From positions 6,366,001 through 6,430,000 of the forward strand of contig WPIO01000016.1 in assembly GCA_009760855.2 (NCBI GenBank): a stretch of DNA of 64,000 nt, given 5' to 3'. The translations under genes and the position numbers were made by a program. Of the stretch, positions 1 through 11,300 are shown piece after piece. The stretch comes from Cristatella mucedo. Its lineage: Eukaryota > Bryozoa > Phylactolaemata > Cristatellidae. The notes beneath the pieces are model-generated. The model saw nothing but the letters and a program-made list of their open reading frames with translations, was not told where the DNA came from and searched no databases. Within the stretch, counting starts at the first letter, position 1; each line of letters opens with the position of its first letter.

Positions 1-1722
<1,722 letters not shown>

Positions 1723-1875
1723 CTTTTGTATAGCGGCACTGGTGTTGCCTTTTCGGCGATCACTACCGCTTGCCTTGGCAATAAAGTATCGCCCACCGCA
1801 GGATTCGAACACACAACCTCAGGACCGAGGTCAAGAAAAGCAACCGCCTTACCCAGTGGGCCATCACGGCTCACC
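1723..1875 (-). mobile_element. tRNA-derived SINE-1
   Basis: Read on the minus strand, it starts with GCCGTGATGG and an A-box-like segment. A B-box follows (TTCGAATCC, here slightly altered), then a non-tRNA body with GATAGCCG-like sequence and an end in TATACAAAAGA. The same layout is seen at 11150-11298, 25036-25190, 52385-52535 and 56792-56947. Confidence 0.75.
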
Positions 1876-3459
1876 AGTTGCACTTTGTGCATCTGTTCTT
1901 GTACGTATGCTTTTTTTCTTTTAAGTGTTTGAAGCTGCCACTTACACACCTCGGCAACAACCCCGGCTGCAGGTGAGTTGGTAGCAGCGAGTGGGTGTGG
2001 AGGCCATATACTGCAACCGTGTACGTAATACTAAAGCTTAGTGGCCACACCATTTACAAATCAAAGGCTTGTGGAACTCGGCTTGCAGAAGCAAACCATA
2101 CAAAAGATAACAAACTGATCTTGACCAGAACTTATTTTTAGCACCCATGTACAACGTAGCATATTCCCAAGCAATCTCTGCTGTTGATAATTAATAAGTG
2201 TAACTTGCATATTTGCAGCACTTGTTTTTAATCCTTAGCATACTATAATGATTTATGGCATTGCATTCAGCAATTTTATTCGGTTATTGAATGCAGTTTT
2301 GAATCTGGTGATCATGCTAAGGTTTATGAATTCCACCAAGTAAAGGGTCTGCTGAAGTAGAACGAAACGATACTCCGAAATAGAAAGCTGTGTGAGAGCC
2401 ATTGATGTCAGGAGCGAAAACGTGGACAGTTATAGTCCGACGTCTGCGTGAAGTCCGACTACAAGTAAGTCTTTTATTTTTACGCGTTGGCTAAACATTA
2501 AATAGTAAATACTTAAGTTTGGCTGAATCAACAACCTCATAAATATAGCGCCAAAAGAGACCAAGGACTTGCGTACTATGCAAATATCTATATTCGAATG
2601 CACAAAAACTAACGAATAGCAATAATCGCCCGAGTGCCGATACTTTCAAGCAGCGTGTGGACTGACAATTAAAGCTACAGTCAAATACGCATATTTAATC
2701 TTAATTAGTGATAGTTTTTGAGCTTCCCTTCGAGCTTATTTCTTAGATATATTTAGAGATATTTCTTCGTTGAGGATGCTTCATTCTGGTGGTAGGCCGT
2801 TTGCCGCCAATTCTGTTGTTCGGCCTGAGACGATGGCGACGCCATAGTTGGTTGCAAATCGACTGGGTAGGTGAGTTGTTTAATTTAATTTCGGCAGATG
2901 GACCGCAGTAATGCAGATGTGCTCAGCCTGTTGGCCCTGACATTCCCTCAACTGAAGATGGTGAGATCGACTGTGCTATCAGCCAGTCTGCCGATCGGCC
3001 ATCGGCTCCGACCGTTGCCGAACTGATAGCTACTTATAGCGCAGGAAAGGCAAAGTCGCTGTGAATTCCATTTTCAGCAATTTGCAGAGCTCTTACTGAA
3101 GTCTAGGCGTCCCAGTTGTCCCACTGGTTGGCATCAAGGTTTCGGAGTTTTGGAGGTTCAAATCTCGCTGGTGGTAGAATTGTTCGCCGATAGGTCACGT
3201 TCATGATTATAAGGTGTGCCTCCAAGCCTAATGTGAGACTTGTGGCAAGATTACCAACCAAAGGGCGAACTTGGAGTTTTGACACTAGGCCACTTCGGGT
3301 TGCGAAATGCAGAGCTCGCCTGTGCGTGGAGCCACAGGAATTACGGTTTTCAGAATTATAAGAAAAGACGTACCTACCCGTTGAGCCTTTTGGTAGGGAT
3401 GTGTGTACGTACTCGATCGAATCTGCAGTAGAGACCGCGAGGCCAACTGTTTCCTGTTG
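1876..3459. other. Intergenic, nothing recognised
   Basis: An AT-richer stretch. The open frames are short and have no recognisable domain. No RNA gene or repeat family was identified. Confidence 0.45.
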
Positions 3460-3910
3460 CGGTGCCTCCTGCGGAGCCCCTCTTCATCTGGGTCTGCAAT
3501 AGCGTTAGACTTGGACAGGCGAGGGACCTAAAAGTGAGCGACACAATCTTGGAAGTCGATACGACGCTGCTCGATGGGGATCCCGTGCAGGTCAAACGAG
3601 AAGTTGTGTATTGTGGTAACTGCTGCTACGTTCGCAACGCAGAAGCCCTAGCAGCAAAGTTTTTCGCGAATTGTAAGCCTCATATTTGTAGTCCAGGTTC
3701 CTTCGAGTATCGAGTTCTGAAGTCGAGACGGGACATCGCATTCCGTGTGCCAGCTTAGCAGCTGTATCCTGGTCCCAGCAGGCCAGAGTTTTTGCAATAT
3801 TAAGCAAGCTGGAAGTATGCAGACTTGACTACGGAGCTGATCCGGTCGGTTAGTGAAAAGTCATTTCGGAATAAGATGCCCATATTGCGTGCAGATCCTG
3901 CAGGAAATAA
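3460..3910 (-). mobile_element. Old LINE-B reverse transcriptase relic
   Basis: Aligns by eye to the minus-strand C-terminal reverse transcriptase region of LINE-B copies at 19640-20880 and 25337-26593. Shared stretches include the CTAAAAGTGAG block and the segments around GGTCGGTTAGTGAAAAGTC. It has many substitutions and indels and no useful open frame, so it is an old dead copy. Confidence 0.55.
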
Positions 3911-4487
3911 CTGGCCGAGTCTATTTCTAATGCTAAGTGAGTAGAGAGCGCCCCGAGAGCAGGCGCCAAGGGCTTTCTTATCTAGAAGTTCTCGCCATCT
4001 CATCTGGCTTGGTATCGCAGTTCCGGTTGTGCTTTTAACTGGTGGTGACTTCTGCGAAATAAATACCCCAAGCGGAAGTAACAGAGCTAGGCGGGTTGTA
4101 TTCATGTCCAGAAAGGTTGCATAAGCACGTAGCTTGGGCAAGTGGATTAAGGTTCGTATTCCCCCTCACGCTCCAGGTACAGTGAATTAAAACATACTCG
4201 AGCAATGAGGAAGCTGCAAATACTGTTGTGCAATCGCGACTCGTTGGTCAGGAGGTGGGCATAAGCAATTTAGGTTAGAGTAACCGGATAGCAGCCATCC
4301 TAGCTCTTGGATGACGTCAGACCGGAAAGGGCTTGCCGGCCTTCAACCGCAAGCTGTAACCTTTCACCCAGACGCGGTGGATCCGGTCGACGAGTGCATC
4401 TAGCGGTGTAACGAGCGTATTTACCGGTGAACCTCCGAGGCCAGAGGAGCCCAACTTCGCGAAGGGGCCCGCCTGCAGTTAGCAGCC

Positions 4488-4608
4488 ATGTTCGGTCCTA
4501 CTCTAATCGTCTGCTTGTTGTGCGGCTGCTTGTGGCTGGCAGACTCGTTCGAAGTACCCACGCCACAGATCAGCGTTCTGAGACCTCGTGGAATACGCTT
4601 CCAGATTG
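4488..4608 (+). CDS. Receptor exon 1: signal peptide and CBM39 start
   Basis: Forty codons plus one base, ending at a strong GTGAGT donor. The N-terminus MFGPTLIVCLLCGCLWLADS has a hydrophobic core typical of a signal peptide. The following VPTPQISVLRPRGIRFQI matches the first beta-strands of CBM39 domains, which open with a Pro-rich stretch and a Gly-(hydrophobic)-x-(hydrophobic) strand. The start was chosen because it gives a signal peptide and keeps frame with exon 2. Confidence 0.8.
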
Positions 4609-5266
4609 GTGAGTATCGCCGCTTTGCCTCGGATCCTCCGCGGGTCATTGGACGTCCTGGCTAGCAGCCGCCTCTGCTGCGGCAACACCTTGAATGGATA
4701 ACTCGGGCCGAACGCTCAGCCTTAAAATGTCGAAAGTCGCGAAGCAAGTTGAGCATATGACCTTAAATGCTGACACACATGCACAACGATCGTGCACGAC
4801 CGACGAAGCCCTACATTGAAAGCGAGCTGAGTCTACCGGAAACTCGCTCCCGCCGAGCCTCAAGAGTCGGCCACTGGCGCCAAATCTGCCCAATCTCTCA
4901 CAGCCATCGTGATTAAAGAAATGAGGCCAGGCGCGTCGATCGTGCTGCAGCTTGCACCTTTTAGACTGCGCCTGTGTAGGCATCCTGGCTTGTCCAGGAT
5001 GCTCGGGACGTGCACCTGGCTTGAGTGCGAAACTGGAGCTCGAGGAACAGGAGGTAGCAAACGAAGGTCCACTTCTTCGTACGATCTCCGCATAGTAGCA
5101 TAAGCACTGGCCTGGCGTAGCGATTCCAGGTGCTTGCACGATAAAAACCGGAAACGATCGGTTCCAAGGTCGTAGAAAGTAGCGAGAAACCGCCGGAGGC
5201 TCAAGAGAGCGAGTGAGACGTGGAGAGAGCAGAAGACGTGGAGAAAATGGGAGACGGGGAGGGAGC

Positions 5267-5319
<53 letters not shown>

Positions 5320-8300
5320 AGGAGGGAGAGAGAGAAATCAGAATGAAAAAGAGAGCAAGATGGCGAAGGGAAAGAAGGCAGAGTAAGAGCATAGTTGCAG
5401 TAAGCCCTAATACCCTCCTGAAGTGGGCCGACTCGATCTTTCCTGTGTCGATCGATGTAGATAAGAGACTCGGTGATAATGAGGCACACGATAGCTCGAA
5501 AATCGCCAGTTGGTCTTTTGGAGAACGAGCCTCCAGCTTTGTTTTGTGTTTTCTAAGCTTCTAGAGACAATTCGCAGTCTACACTACCCTAGCCCCGGAT
5601 GTTCTGTTACCTCATCGCAGACGCCAGGCACACGAGCCCAGCGGGTAACTGCAGGAGGCCGTATGTTCCAAGGCCTATCAGGGTGCTGCTCAAGGGCATT
5701 TGTCTCAAAAGACCTCGAGATCTCAAAAGCTGATTTGTGGATATTTCAACGCATGTTTAAGGACGCATGTGTTCAAAAACACAATCTAAATACTGGTGTG
5801 GTACACCAAATCCAAACGCCAAATATGACGACAGCACGCAGCTAGAAAGTGTGTCAATCTATCGACACAGGTGTGGGTAGAGACTGTCGGGCAAGAAACG
5901 AGCGCTCTCGGCCAAACATCATAATACGCAGAGAGCAGAGAGCAGAGAAGCTGGCATGGAAGAGAAACGCTCACAAAGAGAGTAGAGAAGCAGGAGAAGA
6001 AGCGATGCGCTCACGAAGGGCAGAGAATGACGTTGGGTGCTCATTTGGCCTAGGGGTCAAGGTGCTCGCCTATAACGACCGACGTCAAGGTCAAGCTCAT
6101 CTTTACGACCGTCGTCGTGGGCTCGAGCCCTGTGGCTTATGTGAAGCACCTGGATAGAAATTCAGTCATTTTTACGACGCCATAAAAATGAATTATATGC
6201 TATTTATATTGCATTCTGGATGCCCGGTGAAGCCTGTTCCAACAAAAACTGAAATGAAAGCGAACGACAAATCGACAGAGGAAGACGGCGGCGCTTTCGT
6301 ATTTAGGATTCAACTGTGCTCGCTTCTTTCCTGCTTCAAAAATTCTTGTTTGGTTTTGATTTTATAATTTTATAATGTCGTGCTTCTGAGAGCGAGCGCT
6401 CGAGCTCGGCCGACGCTCGACGCGTTAGCGACGCACGACTGACTCGCGGTCCTTCCTGCTCTTATTGACTTCCGGTCTCGCCTGCACAAAGGCCAGAGCA
6501 AGGCTCGGACGCGGCAGCGGAGGAGAAGCTTCGCAGGTCACGTAGGATGCGCCGACTCCGTTCGTGCGCTCGGGCCAGTCGCACTGGCATTCTCATCGAT
6601 CGTCGCGAGACGGACTCGAAGAAGCCTGCTTCGCTTACTAACTGTCACTACAAAACTTTCCTTTCGCTGTAACCATATATTCATGTCGCCCTCTCTAGCG
6701 TACGAGTGTCGCTCAGGGCGCACTAGTCGAGCAGAGAATGAAAATATGCAGGCCGTTATCATCTTCAGTCAACCCTAGTTGTCTGCTGCTTCCGGTCAGT
6801 TCGTCAGAGTGAGGCAGAGAGCTTGGTACGGGCCACTGTGCTACGAACTGCCGCTCCTGCTACATGGAACCTGCACTTAGCGGCGAGAGTCTCGTGCCGG
6901 CTTTACAAGCTGAATGGAGTGCGTACGAATTCGCCGCGAAGAGTCCAGGCGCGAAGCTTCGGACTTTCCCCTACGAACGTTTGTGCCAAAGTTGCACTTC
7001 GCGCTCAAACCAGTTTGAGCGAGAAAGTCGCCGAGATTGTTTTCGCCACACTGGTAAAAGTCCGGAGATGCGAGCTAACAAAGGCTGTCGGAGAGTTCGT
7101 CCCCATCCGTCAACTACGTCAGCGTTCGCGGCGGGACGGCCTCAGCGAGGCCGTCCCGCGGCGGTGGCCTTCGTTTAAGACAAGGGCCTTCGAGCGAAAG
7201 ATCGCGTGTGGGAGCTCAGGCTAGTGAAAAGTCGGCGTCATAATTGAGCCAAATTAATAATAATAATAATAATAAAAATAATACCTTTGTTCTAGAGCCA
7301 TCCGAGAACTCAACCTGTTTCTAGGCACTTGAAAGCTCGGCGGAGTAAAGTGGCTTAACCTGCCGCTTACCTAGTGACGTAGCCTAGCGGCGTAGACTAG
7401 CGCCCAATGCCGTTCGGTGCGCGTCTACGCACAATAAGCAGGCCGCCACGAAACGAGCGCTTCAGGAGCTGACCTACTTATCATTACTCAAGGGGGTTGT
7501 GAGTCCGCGGCGTGAATTGGAAAGCGAGACACACACATTGGGGATCAATCGCCGGCGAACAGCGCCGCCCTCCTCCCTCGCTTTCAGAGAAATGAGTCCG
7601 GCAACTAGCGGCGACGGCGTCGAAGCGCGGAGCCTAAGATGAAGAAGAGGCGTCTAGCGAGCGTCGCCCTATCATTATATAAATAGCTGGGACAATGGGG
7701 TTGACAACCCAGCCAATATCGATCACCTCAGCGACCTCTGCGTCCCCTTGCTCATAGCTCGAGAACGATGCTCTTCAGCCACTTCTTTTGTTCCCACGGA
7801 AACCGTCCGGCAAATCTGGGATGGCTGGCGGTGACAGCGACCTTGGGCAAGCGTTGCCCTATTCTCAACGTGCAGGAGCTAAAGGTTGATACTCCAGGAA
7901 ATATCAATCACCTCATTGCCCTACTACGATGCATGCTGACCCTGTGCATGTCACCCCTAACCATATTATTCATTTCGTTTGTTTTTCAAGCATGATTTTA
8001 CTTACCATTCAATTGCATTTCACTTTACAGCAAATGTAAAGCGCCTAGAAAGAGATTAAGTTCTCTGAGGGCGCTTTATCAAGTGAATTATTATTATTAT
8101 TATCATTATGGCTGCGTCCTCTTGCTCTAGGACAGAAGTGTTTCCTGCTGAGCAATTCTCATGCGCTCTAAAATTGAGTCAGGCTGGCGCTATGCTACAG
8201 TAATGTATTTCCGTCTGTAACTCCACAAAGCCATAAAGACTATGTGGGTGTTACGCAAGAGAGTTTTGTATAGCGCACTCACAGACTGAGCGGCTTTCGG

Positions 8301-11300
8301 TACGCATTCGGTAGACAACAAACTTCGTCTCATGCAACAAAGAGAAAGGGGGAAGCATAGCATAGTCAGGAGAGCAGTTGAGGTAGTGAGTAGCATAGAA
8401 GTAGCAGCTCAGTACCGCTGAAAAGGATGAGCCATAGTCGGCAGCAGGAGAGTAGTTGTCGTTGCGTAAGAATTGTGGAAGCGAGTTCTGTAGTGTAGGA
8501 CCAGCAGAGCTAAAGCTTCTGTCGCCAACGGTCTTTAAGCGGAGGAATGGAGCAGCTAATTTATTATCCATACAGGACCCGAGGGCACGAGGAGGCTGAA
8601 ACTGGAGCAGCAGTTCAGCTAGGTACGAAGGAGCCAAGCCGTGGCGGGCCTTGTGGGTCAGCGTAAGAACTTTGGTCTGTATGCATTGATCAACCGCCAG
8701 CTATCCTAGCTCTTTTAGCACGGGTCGTGGGTTTGATAGCCGAGCTGTTGATAGGGCGAACGCAGGATGCAGGAAGGTTCTCACTGACCTGCCGAAGAAG
8801 GCCCGCCGGTAGGTATCGACTAATGGCGACACCGCACATTATGCTAAGCAGGTCCTGTTTTGTGTTAGAGGTTAATAATGGTTCCTGGGTTATGTAATCA
8901 TTAAGAGCCGAAAGCGTCATTATCCATGGTTTAGAGAGTGATGGGCGGTTGTAAGCTTTGGCCGATGCCGAGCACTCTCTAGCTGTAGAATATGCAGCTC
9001 CGCATTAGGGACGTGTACTTGTTAGCTATCAAGTTCAAGGGCGTTCTGGATAGCCGTAGTGGTTTGCTACTGTTGCCGAACCTGCGTGCATCGAGACGGC
9101 TTTCGCGGTTGGCTAGCCGTGCTTATAGAGGTCAGCTCTAGTGGAGGTCAAGGTCTAATGGAGGCCACCTGTCAAGCATCAACACGGATTGGCACTTGTT
9201 GCTTCTGCTCTGTTTACTGCAGAGGACGTGTTCAGCAGCTGCGGCAGCTTGTTCGTAACGCTAAATGCGACCGACGTCTGTTGCTGTAGGTCAAATTCCG
9301 GGCGTGAAGTTGATGGCGTACCATTACAGCGTCAACATCCCAGTGCCGGGGACGCAGGCCGGCCAACACAACTACGACGTTTCTCCTGTTGGTGAGCGTC
9401 TGCTGGCTCTGCTATCGGTAGCCGCTTCTTGGCTCCTGATATCCATCCCCTGTTCGTCTTTGACCGCTAACGCGATCGCTGCAGGTGGCAACTTCACTCA
9501 CGAGAATCGTCTCGTACCTGTGAACGACGGCGATACGGTGCACTACTGGGTGTATGCTATTTTTAATAATGGCCAGTCAGAACTCGGCTATCACTTACTC
9601 GACCAAGAGTGGACATACTCTCAGCCGCCGGCCAGTATTCCTACGCCTGCTACGCTGCTGCCACCCACTTACGGCACTCACAGACCTGTTTCATCACGTC
9701 CCACGGACGAGACCAACGCACGCCCTGGTAAGTCAAAGGGCCTTTTCAACCGTCAGGACTTGTTATTGTCGTCGTTATATTTATTAATATTCGCGCTTTT
9801 GCTCCTTGTTGCATCGTGCTATAAGAAATTGGCTGCTGCTGAACTCAGTGTCGCAGCCTCGGCTCTTACCGGTTACCCTGTAAGAAAGATCTACTCATTA
9901 AGTAGCCTCATTCAAACTAGCGAAAAGGAGTCTGGTCTGTGAACCACACTTTTATTATGCAAGGAACGCTCGGCTGCTGATGCTACATGCTTGCATGCGT
10001 GCGAATTTCGGAGCTACTAGCCAATTTTTCAATGACATTATTCGATAGACGTCACTGCAAACGGGTGTGCTGACGTAAAGAGTGCTTATTCAGCAAGCGT
10101 GTCGCAGATGCTACCGCCTTGCCGATCGAAAGTGAATACACAGCTTGCAATGAGCCAGAAGCGGATCTCTCCCAGAAACGAGGACGCGGGAGTAATTAGT
10201 CGAGCAAGACCGAGAGATGCAAGGGCTGGTTTGCAGATTATCGCTCTATCGCGTCTTTGCCAGCCCATCGAGACTTCGCGTGCGAGGCCTAGAGGTCAGT
10301 GCCATCGAGCGCATCCACTGGTGCGGCGGCGCCATCGACTGGCTCGGTGTCGATTTACTGATCGTCAGGGCAAGGAATTTAATGCAGCACGGCGTCGCTG
10401 CTCCAGTCCTTTTCGCAATGAGCCGCCTCGCACACGCAGGCATGTTCGCGAACGGCTTACTGAGAAAGCGACCGGGATGTGTGCTGCGGTAGTTTGATAT
10501 GTTGAAATCGCTCCTCTGCCAATGTAAACGAGCCGCCACAGCGAGCCCCGCATACAAGTCGAACTGCACCGGCTTTCGGCTCTTCTCTTTCGCTGACCCG
10601 CCAGTGACCTCCTGTGAGGGCGGCGATGTCTCTGGAAAGACTGCTGGGCCGGCAGAAGCTTCGGAGTGCCACATGTTTTCGAAAAGTTACAAATTCATGC
10701 TCTCGCCTTACTAGTTAGCTGGATTTACCGTGCGTGTAGTCCGAGCAACGCGGCGGCATGTCGTCAGCGTTGTTCTTGCTGGGCTACTGGGTTTAGTCTC
10801 TTTGTTGCCCTAAGGAGTCCGACGACCTCTCGTCCGACGACCTCTCGTCATCTCTCATCCTCTCGCTTGGTCGCTCTGGCTCGCGGCTAGTGTTGCTCAG
10901 AAATTGAAAAGTCACCTTCCAAACTGGCCCGAACAGCAAAACTCTTGCAATGTCTTCGATAATTGTTTGTGCGGCTGATTATAAAGTAACCTTTTACTAG
11001 ATGACCACACCAGCTCCAAGGTCAAGTATGCCTACTTTCAGTTACGCACAGTTGCAAAAAATCGGGCCTGCTCAGACAAGGACTCAGCAGTTTAGCAGGT
11101 CCAAGCGTTTGAGAATCCCATCTAAAAAAATACTAGCTGAGTTAACGGCCTCTTTTGTATAGCGACCGAAGAGCCTTTACGGCTATCACCACCGCTTTCA
11201 GCGACGCTAAAGAACCGACCACCATAGGATTCGAACCCACGCCGTTGGGACCGAGGTCGTGAAAAGCAACCGCCTTAACTAATGCGCCATCGCGGCCCAG

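Larger units (their letters stand above)
4609..9289 (+). other. Receptor intron 1 (4.7 kb)
   Basis: A large first intron filled with repeats: a (GA)n tract, a SINE-2 copy, two LINE-B 3' ends and a rearranged LINE-A fragment, each listed separately. The remaining sequence has no recognisable exon. Confidence 0.7.
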
